A DNA stretch of 20,795 bases from assembly GCA_947382415.1 (NCBI GenBank), contig CANCYO010000052.1:1-20795 (forward strand). The letters run 5' to 3'. Shown here piece after piece: positions 14,157 through 20,795 of this stretch. Source of the DNA: an uncultured Lachnospiraceae bacterium (GTDB lineage: Bacteria; Bacillota; Clostridia; Lachnospirales; Lachnospiraceae). A program made the translations under genes and the position numbers. Each line of letters begins with the position of its first letter. The stretch's first letter is position 1. The notes beneath the pieces were generated by a model. That model had not been told where the DNA came from and made no database searches. It was given only the letters and a program-made list of their open reading frames with translations.

Positions 14157-17100
14157 CTACTGCAGTGCAAAAAGATTCTCATTGAGATATTCCCTGCGGC
14201 GGTACTCATCCATGAGAGCGTCCAATGTGTCAAAATCCTCCAGTGTCCGGCTGACAAGTATATCGTTTAACAGCTCATAGCACCAGTCCGCATCACGGCT
14301 CCGAATATCGCTCTTCTGCAGATTGCCGCTCTCCGTGAGCTGTTCCTCCCCGTCCTTTTCCTCCATGATATAATACTGCAGGCTTTCCCCGAAAAACAAC
14401 ACAAACTCCTTAAAACACAGACCGCCGAACACCTCCCGCATGGGCTCTGTCAAATATTCCGATGCCTCTCCATCCTCCCGCATGATCACATAGTGGATGG
14501 ACGCCTTTGCCCCCGGACGGGCCCGGTACTCCACGATGGTCTTGTCCATCATCTCACGCAGGCGCTGTTCCTTTATCACATTTCTCTCCACAAAGTGCCG
14601 GAAGAAATTCAGATGAATCTTTTCCCCAAGCATCTCCTGCAGAAAATCCTCCAGCAGAAGGCCTGTCTCCTGCGTCACCGCCTCCGGGTTCTCTGCATAA
14701 TATTTTAAATACGCCAGCTTGCAGACCCGCTGAATCTCCTCTTTCTGTAGATACAGCTTTCGTATCTCCCGGGAAAAGATCTCATCCGTCAAACGCTCCC
14801 TCACAAAATAGTCATAGGCGCAATGGGCCAGGAAGGCCTTCTCTACCCGTATATTTGCGCCCTGGGAGACATAATAGTCAAAAACAGCCATCTTCTCACC
14901 CACAAAAGCGCCCGAGAACAGCATCTGCAAAAGAATTCTCTCGCTGAGACGATAACAGTCCACATCAAAGGAGCGGGCCGCCTTCCAGATATCCCTGAGC
15001 TCTCTGGTAGAACAGTGCGCATACTCTGCCAGATACTGAATCATCCGGCTGTCGTATCTGCCCCTGCGGAAAGCGAACAGCACCGCCTCTGTCAGCCTGG
15101 CATCCTCCACACCCTCCTGAAGCTTAATCTGCTCACTGACCAGCCGCATCAGCGTTTTCTGTTCCACAAAGGCGGGGCCGTATTCCAGAATCCAGCTCCA
15201 TGCCAGCTCATTCCTGCCCCGAAATACCAGATAGCGCAGCGCCTCCCCCCGGTCGTCCTGAGTGAACATGTCCGCAGAGACCGAATCCAGACATTCATCC
15301 AGAGCCTGCATATTATCCGCCTCATAATAAACCTTCAAAAGTTTCAGATAAAGTCTGCCACGGATACGCTCATCCACCCACTCGTTCGTCGATATCCTCA
15401 GCGCCCGCTCCTGTGCCTCCGCAGGCAGCGTCTCCATCTCCCGTTCATGCTCGCTCAGATACAGATCAAACTCCAGAGAATCCGTCACCAGACCCGAGAG
15501 CATACGAAGGTACTTTCCGGGAAGCATCAGCTTCTCCAATGTGTATTCCACAGACTTGACAAACCGGTTGCCATAGGCATCTTCAAACAGAATGGTACAG
15601 TCATTGCCATAGAGGGGAATCCAGGTACAGCCGTCCTGCAGAGGATACACGCTCTCCCGAAGATTCCCGGGCTGATATACGATCACCTTTTTCAGCCGCA
15701 GATCCTCCACCCGGATAAAGTGAGCCACCAAAAGCTTCGCCAACGCCGGCGCCGTCTGCTCATTGATCATGGCAGGAGATAAAAACTCCCTGTAAAGCAC
15801 TGCCAGATGCCTGTTGATACGCTCCTTCTGAATCTGATCCACCACAAATCGTTCCATGCGGTCCCTGTAGCTCTCATAGAGATCCCCCAGCTCAGACCGG
15901 TGCTGTACCACATACCAGTACAAAAAGGCGCTGTGCGCCAGATCCAGATTATTCTGATAAGAAAAATACATCAGCACGATTCTGGGCAGTTCCCTCGCTG
16001 TCTGCAGATCCAGAGACATCATATAATACTCATAGAGATTGGTGATGCGAAGCTGAGCTTCCACCCCCGCCTCATACCACGCAAAGCAGTCCGGCCCCAC
16101 ACGGTTCGCCCTGACAAGCAGAGTACATATCTCCTGCAGAATCCGCACATCCTGACGCTTCCTGTAAAGCTGCTGCAAAAGCTTCAGGAGCAGCGGAGAA
16201 TCTGACCGCGCATGTTCCCGCCCTCTGCCCGTAAGATAGAGCATCTGCTCCAGCACATCCGGACTGATCCCATCCCGCTTTGCCCCGAAATACAATAGCT
16301 GCAGGGTATAGTCATCCAGCCTGCGAAGCAGTGTGGGATTATTATTTAATAGATTCAATCCTTCTATATAGAGGATGGGACTGCTGCATCCGCGCTTAAA
16401 CTGTTTCTCCAGGAAATCCCATTTCACCATGGCATTCTTGTTGTACTCCTCGGAAAGATACAAGAGCAGCCATGCAATCCGCCAGTTATTCCTGTCATGA
16501 CCGTACAGACGCTCCACCTGAGCGGTCGCCTGATTCACATACTGTTCCTCCGGATGCAGCAGTGTGGTGAGATACAGATAATAGGCGTACAGCGTGTCGT
16601 CCGCCTCCCCCCCACGATCCAATGCGTCCTCCACATGTTTTAACAGCCATGCCGCCTCATTCGGGCGCTCCTCTGAGATCAGAAGCTGCGCCTGAAACAG
16701 TCGTGCCGCCAGATCCCCGTCGTCCCGGGACACCATAGTCTCCACCAGCAGGCCCGTCTCCTTCTGCCAGACGCCCGCATTGATCCTGCGCATGCGAAAA
16801 TCCTCATAGCATTGCATCAACTGCACGATCTCCCGCTTTCTCTGCAAACGGTTCCCCCCGGTTCCCCAGCCGTCTCCCAGTCTCACGGTCACCGGTATGG
16901 TAATGGATGTATGTGAATTGTAAATATAGATTCTGCCGAAGTTTTTGCCCTGCCTGCACTGCTGCGTATCAATAAACACCGGCAGGACGCAGCGATTGCC
17001 CAGAAAGTCATCCTCACCCAGAAATTCCTTTTCCGTAAATACAAACTCTCCCTCGCAATCCACCTGCAGAGCGGTATATCCCCAGCCGTTTCTCAGGATA

Positions 17101-17750
17101 TTGAGCTCCACCTCATTTACCCCGTATGCATTGGCGGCCAGATCGCTCGCGATCTCCTCTTCCCGCACAAGGAACTCAGCCCGCTGCTTCTTGTTGATAC
17201 GGACCAGAAATTCCTCCATGTTCTGTTCATTGCCGGGATAGACGGAAAGCCCCCGGTAACAGTCATAAAACTGCGCGTCACTGCCCGCAAATATCTTGCG
17301 AAACCCCGGGGAATAGAACAGCGTTACCGCCTCCTGCCAATCGCTCTTTGCCAGATTGGCAAAATGAAACAGATTTTTCACACTGCCGATGGAGGAGTCA
17401 GGCATCACATGCTCCACAGAGACCACAAAAGGCAGATAATACTCTCCCTGATTGCTGACAATGCAGAAATTCCCCTGAACCACATCCCCTTCCTCCAGAT
17501 GTTCTCCGTGGAAGCGGTAAAATATCTCTTCCCTGCTGCCCGTAAATTCCGGCGTCAGACATTCCATACGCATGTCCGTGGCGCTGACATATCCCTGTGT
17601 AAAACAATTCCCGGAAGAACTGACATGAAAAGAGCCCTCGCAGACTTCCCCGCTGCGCATGGCAAGCTCCAGCTTAGCGCAGGAAAAGTCCAGAGAGCTG
17701 TTCTCATAATCGTATTTTCCTTCCAGAATCTGATCCACAATCCCCTGCAT
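14157..17750 (-). CDS. Large beta-domain plus alpha-solenoid protein (DUF5717-like)
   Basis: The product is 1197 residues, cytosolic by sequence, with no signal peptide or clear membrane helix. The N-terminal part looks like two Ig-like beta domains (about 20-115 and 205-292; for example GSFHVSS, GYVYSA-type strands, RIYIYNS and ITIPVTVRLG). They are joined by a helical linker with ANLAKSDWQEAVTLFYSPGF (131-150). From about 300 to the end it is almost entirely helical, with TPR-like helix pairs (ARLFQAQLLISEERPNEAAW and similar), consistent with an alpha solenoid. I recall the name DUF5717 for this architecture in Lachnospiraceae. ATG 17750 is chosen because AGGTGA lies 6 bases upstream; GTG at 17756, with GAGG upstream, is an alternative. 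It is the first gene of the four-gene operon and probably a scaffold. Confidence 0.82.
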   Translation of the reverse strand: MQGIVDQILEGKYDYENSSLDFSCAKLELAMRSGEVCEGSFHVSSSGNCFTQGYVSATDMRMECLTPEFTGSREEIFYRFHGEHLEEGDVVQGNFCIVSNQGEYYLPFVVSVEHVMPDSSIGSVKNLFHFANLAKSDWQEAVTLFYSPGFRKIFAGSDAQFYDCYRGLSVYPGNEQNMEEFLVRINKKQRAEFLVREEEIASDLAANAYGVNEVELNILRNGWGYTALQVDCEGEFVFTEKEFLGEDDFLGNRCVLPVFIDTQQCRQGKNFGRIYIYNSHTSITIPVTVRLGDGWGTGGNRLQRKREIVQLMQCYEDFRMRRINAGVWQKETGLLVETMVSRDDGDLAARLFQAQLLISEERPNEAAWLLKHVEDALDRGGEADDTLYAYYLYLTTLLHPEEQYVNQATAQVERLYGHDRNNWRIAWLLLYLSEEYNKNAMVKWDFLEKQFKRGCSSPILYIEGLNLLNNNPTLLRRLDDYTLQLLYFGAKRDGISPDVLEQMLYLTGRGREHARSDSPLLLKLLQQLYRKRQDVRILQEICTLLVRANRVGPDCFAWYEAGVEAQLRITNLYEYYMMSLDLQTARELPRIVLMYFSYQNNLDLAHSAFLYWYVVQHRSELGDLYESYRDRMERFVVDQIQKERINRHLAVLYREFLSPAMINEQTAPALAKLLVAHFIRVEDLRLKKVIVYQPGNLRESVYPLQDGCTWIPLYGNDCTILFEDAYGNRFVKSVEYTLEKLMLPGKYLRMLSGLVTDSLEFDLYLSEHEREMETLPAEAQERALRISTNEWVDERIRGRLYLKLLKVYYEADNMQALDECLDSVSADMFTQDDRGEALRYLVFRGRNELAWSWILEYGPAFVEQKTLMRLVSEQIKLQEGVEDARLTEAVLFAFRRGRYDSRMIQYLAEYAHCSTRELRDIWKAARSFDVDCYRLSERILLQMLFSGAFVGEKMAVFDYYVSQGANIRVEKAFLAHCAYDYFVRERLTDEIFSREIRKLYLQKEEIQRVCKLAYLKYYAENPEAVTQETGLLLEDFLQEMLGEKIHLNFFRHFVERNVIKEQRLREMMDKTIVEYRARPGAKASIHYVIMREDGEASEYLTEPMREVFGGLCFKEFVLFFGESLQYYIMEEKDGEEQLTESGNLQKSDIRSRDADWCYELLNDILVSRTLEDFDTLDALMDEYRRREYLNENLFALQ

Positions 17751-17784
17751 CGCCACTCACCTGCCTCATAATCAAACTACTTTC

Positions 17785-17814
17785 AGTATATCATAAAATA
17801 GCGGCAGAGGGCAA
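17785..17814 (-). promoter_or_regulatory. Predicted promoter of the four-gene operon
   Basis: Minus-strand TTGCCC (17809-17814) and TATACT (17785-17790) are 18 bases apart, with a TG one base upstream of the -10 box (extended -10, TGATATACT). The start site would be near 17778, about 28 bases before ATG 17750. This promoter fills the 68-base gap after the ABC-2 permease. No terminator for the permease gene is visible there, so read-through is also possible. Confidence 0.6.
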
Positions 17815-17818
17815 CAGT

Positions 17819-18706
17819 CTAATCCATGTTCAGCTTCTTTGTCAGAATATGGTGAGCCACAAAGTACATGGCCACACCCATGACCAGGGACACTATGATA
17901 GTGCTGTCGTAGGCCCCGGCTGTGTTGGTGTAAACTCCCGACACACTTTCAGAAAAGATCAGAGATCCAAATGTGAACACAAACTGTACGACCTGCATGA
18001 GAACCGACTGAACGATCATCACGCCGAAGTACGCCAGAATTCCTATCAGCGCCTTGTATTTTCCGGAGAGCTGTCCGATGGTGAGCGCTCCGAACATGGT
18101 CATCATCGTGCAGAAGGGCCCGACAAGTATCAACAGAAACAGCGACAGGAAAAAGTGAATCATTTCAAAAGTCCAGCTCACATTCCAATCCGGGTTACGA
18201 GCGAATTCTCTCTGCAGTTCCCGCTGCAGTTCTTCCCACATCTCCCCAAACTCCTGCCATGCCTCGGCAGGTACCAGGGCGGATATAAACGAGCCGATTA
18301 AGATCATTACCGATAACCCGATGCACACTCCCACAATCATATTCCAGATACCTGCGACAAAGGTCTTGGAAAAAAGCAGTTGTCTGGGTGTGACAGGAAG
18401 CGTCTGTGTGAGATAACCCTCGTCGGTATACATCGTCTTATAAAAATGGACTCCCTGATAGATCATCATGGCGTAAGCCGCTCCTATCAACGAGATCACA
18501 TACAACATCATGCTCATCATCATCATCATGGCACAGAGCGGCGCCAGCAGAGAGTCGTCAAGCGTTTCCTGATTCTCCGTAATAAATCTGGCAGGCAGGG
18601 CAAAACCCAGGACTCCCAACAGCGTCATCGCCGCGATGACCAGCAGAATGATCCCGCCCATCTTATAAGTACTCTTCCATTCGTATTTGATCAGTTTCCC
18701 TAACAT
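17819..18706 (-). CDS. ABC-2 type transporter permease
   Basis: The 295-residue membrane protein has about six hydrophobic segments (17-37, 56-82, 115-143, 183-210, 220-250, 266-285). It starts with the LGKLIKYEWKSTYK cytoplasmic lead typical of ABC-2 permeases. Segment 2 contains a Met-rich stretch (CAMMMMMSMM). A hydrophilic loop with LQREL/LQREF lies around 150-180. GGGAGGTG precedes ATG 18706, which lies inside the end of the ATPase gene (7-base overlap). Together with that ATPase and the GntR regulator it forms a YtrABC-like unit. The substrate is unknown; related systems are often induced by cell-wall antibiotics. Confidence 0.87.
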   Translation of the reverse strand: MLGKLIKYEWKSTYKMGGIILLVIAAMTLLGVLGFALPARFITENQETLDDSLLAPLCAMMMMMSMMLYVISLIGAAYAMMIYQGVHFYKTMYTDEGYLTQTLPVTPRQLLFSKTFVAGIWNMIVGVCIGLSVMILIGSFISALVPAEAWQEFGEMWEELQRELQREFARNPDWNVSWTFEMIHFFLSLFLLILVGPFCTMMTMFGALTIGQLSGKYKALIGILAYFGVMIVQSVLMQVVQFVFTFGSLIFSESVSGVYTNTAGAYDSTIIVSLVMGVAMYFVAHHILTKKLNMD

Positions 18707-19401
18707 GCGAACACCTCCCTGAAGTATGCGTCAACCGACTTCCCCTTCTCCTCCCGGATATTGTCCACAGAGGTATAGAGCGCCAGTTTGCCGTAGCGCA
18801 TAAAGATCACCTCGTCCAGCACCTGTTCGATATCACTGATCAAATGTGTGGAGATCATCACCGTGGCCTCGGGATTATAATTGTTGATGATCGTGCGCAG
18901 AATATAATCCCTGGCCGCAGGATCCACTCCCGCGATGGGTTCGTCGAGAATATACAGGTCCGCATTGCGGCTCATCACCAGAATAAGCTGTACTTTCTCC
19001 TTGGTTCCCTTGGAGAGACTGTTAAGCCGCGCCTGGAGTTCAATATTCAGGCTTTTCAACATTCTCTCGGCCTTCTCCCGGGAAAAGTCCGCATAAAAAT
19101 CCACAAAATAGTCCAAAATCTGAGATACTTTCTTATTGCCTGCCAGATAAGTCCTATCCGGCAGATATGCCACCCGCGCCTTGGTGGCCGGGCCCACGGG
19201 CTGTCCGTTTATCAGAATCGTCCCCGAAGTAGGGGTGAGCAGACCGTTCATCATCTTGATCAAAGTTGTCTTGCCGCTGCCATTGGGCCCCAAAAGTCCG
19301 ATAATCCTGCCTCTTGGCAGGGATAATGTCACATTGTCTACCGCAGCCCGCTGCTTGTCATAGGACTTGGTGACTCCGGTAAGTTCCACTAAATTGCTCA
19401 T
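18700..19401 (-). CDS. ABC-2 transporter ATP-binding protein
   Basis: The 233-residue ATPase pairs with the adjacent permease. It has Walker A GPNGSGKTT (38-46), Walker B LYILDEP (149-155), a D-loop GVD and an H-loop ISTHL (His186). The signature is LSKGTKEK (129-136) instead of LSGGQ, a variant seen in the YtrB-like branch. A long spacer separates GGGAG from ATG 19401, so its translation may be modest. It lies 79 bases downstream of the regulator gene and is probably cotranscribed with it. Confidence 0.93.
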   Translation of the reverse strand: MSNLVELTGVTKSYDKQRAAVDNVTLSLPRGRIIGLLGPNGSGKTTLIKMMNGLLTPTSGTILINGQPVGPATKARVAYLPDRTYLAGNKKVSQILDYFVDFYADFSREKAERMLKSLNIELQARLNSLSKGTKEKVQLILVMSRNADLYILDEPIAGVDPAARDYILRTIINNYNPEATVMISTHLISDIEQVLDEVIFMRYGKLALYTSVDNIREEKGKSVDAYFREVFAC

Positions 19402-19480
19402 ATTGTTTTTCTACACTCCCTCGTTTCCTGCTCGCACATGCCAGCATACTGCAAATCGTCCGTCTCTGGAGATCCGTTTC

Positions 19481-19837
19481 TCAGGCACACTGCTCCAAAA
19501 GCTCCAAAATCTGTTCTTTGGTATAGCCAAGCTCCCGCATTTTACCGACAAAAGTCTCCAGATGCGATTTTGCCATATCATGACGGATCTCATTGATCCG
19601 TTCTTTATCTTCTGTGACAATTCTTCCATTGGTTCTCTGCGTCACGATCAGTCCGCTCCGCTCCAGCTCCGCAAAAGCTTTCTGCATGGTATTGGGATTC
19701 ACCGCCGCCACCGCCGCCAGCTCCCGCACACTGGGAAGCCTCGCCCCGCAGGGATAATACCCCGACACAATCTGCATCTGGATCCGTTCCACCAACTGTG
19801 CATATATCGGTCTGTCGGAATCCATAGTCCACGCCAT
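19481..19837 (-). CDS. GntR-family (YtrA subfamily) transcriptional regulator
   Basis: The 118-residue protein has an N-terminal GntR winged helix (about 10-78: PIYAQLVERIQMQIVSG, RLPSVRELA, NPNTMQKAFAELERSGL) and only a short helical tail (about 79-118). This is the compact YtrA layout and lacks a FadR or HutC effector domain. The open frame extends to 19942, but ATG 19837 is preferred: GGGAG lies about 8 bases upstream and the promoter at 19890-19918 overlaps the longer frame. It heads the regulator-ATPase-permease unit and likely represses it through a dyad overlapping its own promoter. Confidence 0.93.
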   Translation of the reverse strand: MAWTMDSDRPIYAQLVERIQMQIVSGYYPCGARLPSVRELAAVAAVNPNTMQKAFAELERSGLIVTQRTNGRIVTEDKERINEIRHDMAKSHLETFVGKMRELGYTKEQILELLEQCA

Positions 19838-19867
19838 CCGATCACTCCCTTCCTGTAGTTTCTGATT

Positions 19868-19899
19868 GCTGTACTTATCTGTTAATACAATGATACAGC
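19868..19899. promoter_or_regulatory. Candidate operator of the GntR regulator, GCTGTA-N20-TACAGC
   Basis: A perfect 6-base inverted repeat with a 20-base gap spans the -10 box and the predicted start site. That position suits a repressor that controls its own operon. A second dyad, TGGTA-TTTT-TACCA (19928-19941), lies just upstream of the -35 box. Which of them the regulator binds cannot be told from sequence. Confidence 0.4.
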
Positions 19900-19918
19900 T
19901 ATTTCTCAAAACTGTCAA
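19890..19918 (-). promoter_or_regulatory. Promoter of the gntR-ABC operon
   Basis: Minus-strand TTGACA (19913-19918) and TATCAT (19890-19895) are separated by 17 bases: a consensus -35 and a 5/6 -10. The start site would be near 19883, about 46 bases before ATG 19837. It is the best promoter match in the window. Confidence 0.8.
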
Positions 19919-19993
19919 TATCCTTTTTGGTATTTTTACCATATTTTACAAATGCAGCCAAAATATCGGAAGAACGCTTTCCACCCCGCGGCA

Positions 19994-19999
19994 TATAAT
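19994..19999 (+). promoter_or_regulatory. Possible -10 box of the right-edge gene
   Basis: TATAAT lies 30 bases before the ATG at 20030. No acceptable sigma-A -35 box is found 16-18 bases upstream, so the promoter may need an activator or another sigma factor. A sporulation sigma factor is possible given the likely role of the gene, but no full match was seen. Confidence 0.35.
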
Positions 20000-20029
20000 A
20001 GCACAACTGAATTTTGTCAAGGTGCTGCC

Positions 20030-20795
20030 ATGCCTAATTCCACCGATTCCATGAATGAAAACCGCATGAACGCAAATACCACAAATGACAATACTGCCAA
20101 CATGAATGCTGCAAACATGAATGCTGCGGACAATAACACTGCGGGTAATAACACCGAAGGCAATAACACTGCAGGTGATAACACCGCAGAAACCGGCAGG
20201 CTCCAGGTGAACGTGGTATCCTCGCTGGGTCTGATTCCGGTGGAGAATGCCACCGTCATCATCTCCTATGAGGGTGATCCTGAAAGTCCCCTTGAGACAC
20301 TTACCACCAACAGTTCCGGCCAGACTCCCGTCGTCAGTCTTCCCGCGCCCCCCATAGAGCTCTCTCTGGATCCGGACACCCCCATTCAGCCCTACTCAGA
20401 GTACAGTATCACCGTCACGGCTGAAGGATATGAGCCCGTGCAGGTATCCGGCTCCGAGCTGCTGGCGGAGCGCTTATCCATCCAGCCCATCGTCATGAAT
20501 CCTCTGGAAACCTCCGAGGAGGATGAAAAACGCGTTATCATACCCGTCCATACCCTGTTTGGCAATTATCCTCCCAAGATTCCCGAGGAGGAGATCAAGC
20601 CCATGCCGGAGAGCGGGGAGATCGTCCTGAACCGCGTAGTGGTTCCGGAATACGTTATCGTCCACGACGGTGTGCCCTCGGACTCCACGGCCGGAAACTA
20701 TTGGGTGCGCTATAAAGATTATATCAAAAATGTGGCCTCCTGTGAAATATATTCCACCTGGCCGGAGTCAGCTATTTACGCCAATATTCTGGCAA
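20030..20795 (+). CDS. Probable cell-wall or spore-related protein, N-terminal part
   Basis: The gene is open from ATG 20030 to the right edge (255 codons) with no stop. AAGGTG lies 5 bases upstream of the start. The first ~58 residues are a low-complexity leader rich in Asn, Thr, Ala and Met (for example AGNNTEGNNTAGDNTAE) with no signal peptide. A beta-rich carboxypeptidase-regulatory-like region follows (LQVNVVSSLGLIPVENATVI, about 59-155). Next come NPLETSEEDE, TLFGNYPPKIPEEE, and IVLNRVVVPEYVIVHDGVPS before DYIKNVASCEIYSTWPESAI. The last segment resembles the start of SpoIID-like, peptidoglycan-binding proteins of Clostridia that I recall, in which AIMSFTLNR-type sequence and PG-binding repeats follow. 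The rest of the gene is outside the window, so this call is tentative. Confidence 0.65.
   Translation, partial: MPNSTDSMNENRMNANTTNDNTANMNAANMNAADNNTAGNNTEGNNTAGDNTAETGRLQVNVVSSLGLIPVENATVIISYEGDPESPLETLTTNSSGQTPVVSLPAPPIELSLDPDTPIQPYSEYSITVTAEGYEPVQVSGSELLAERLSIQPIVMNPLETSEEDEKRVIIPVHTLFGNYPPKIPEEEIKPMPESGEIVLNRVVVPEYVIVHDGVPSDSTAGNYWVRYKDYIKNVASCEIYSTWPESAIYANILA
20111..20188 (+). repeat. Degenerate 15-base repeats encoding Asn/Thr-rich leader
   Basis: About four units of the form AATAACACYGCRGGT (encoding NNTAG, NNTEG, NNTAG, DNTAE) follow two ATGAATGCTGC units (MNAA). They make up much of the low-complexity leader of the right-edge protein. The unit length is a multiple of three, so changes in number keep the frame. 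Confidence 0.75.

Noticed and set aside
14823..15782. Plus-strand open frame of about 319 codons opposite the large solenoid gene
   Set aside because: No ribosome site or recognisable domain; it is explained by codon bias of the minus-strand gene.
10730..17750. Wadjet/SMC-type plasmid-defence operon, suggested by coiled coils and DUF names used near JetA proteins
   Set aside because: No SMC/MukB-like ATPase with a Walker A head, no kleisin-like and no JetD nuclease-like protein is present. The proteins here fit an Hsp70-like set instead.

Overview
The window looks like chromosomal DNA from an anaerobic, spore-forming-type Firmicute of the class Clostridia, most likely Lachnospiraceae. This rests on protein similarity remembered by eye, strong GGAGG-type ribosome sites, sigma-A-like promoters and moderate GC; no search was run. 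There are 15 complete or near-complete genes and two genes cut by the window edges. Almost everything is on the minus strand. The exceptions are a small coiled-coil gene pair (4960-5719) and the partial gene at the right edge (from 20030). No tRNA, rRNA, transposase, integrase or CRISPR array is visible.

Layout, left to right. (1) 1-1631: purB (adenylosuccinate lyase), followed in its direction of transcription by the start of a PurF-like protein that lacks the catalytic cysteine. (2) 1870-7433: a bacitracin/lantibiotic-type resistance module. It has a BceAB-type ABC transporter (1870-4667) and a BceRS-type two-component system (5735-7433), with two tandem-duplicated heptad-repeat coiled-coil genes between them on the opposite strand. 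A perfect TTACA-N4-TGTAA operator sits in the divergent promoter region. (3) 7418-10590: purC, purF and trpF. trpF overlaps the response regulator gene, so purine synthesis, one tryptophan-pathway enzyme and the sensor system may share a transcript. The purC-purF spacer is packed with inverted repeats, including a two-part hairpin with G-U pairs. (4) 10730-17750: a four-gene operon of poorly characterised proteins. In transcription order these are a ~1197-residue protein with beta domains and an alpha solenoid (DUF5717-like), a divergent Hsp70/actin-fold protein (DUF5716-like), a TPR-like protein, and a coiled-coil protein with two membrane helices. (5) 17819-19837: a GntR (YtrA-type) regulator with an ABC-2 ATPase and permease. 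(6) 20030-end: the N-terminal part of a probable cell-wall or sporulation-related protein with an Asn/Thr/Ala-rich repeat leader.

How it fits together. Part 2 is a self-contained detection and response unit: the kinase has almost no extracellular sensor, so by family precedent it reads the state of the transporter, and the regulator then acts at the operator. Part 4 is the best candidate for an undescribed system. Its proteins look like a membrane-anchored, chaperone-like assembly (an Hsp70-like ATPase fold with a substrate-binding-type beta domain, plus scaffold and TPR partners). That function is inferred from sequence patterns only.
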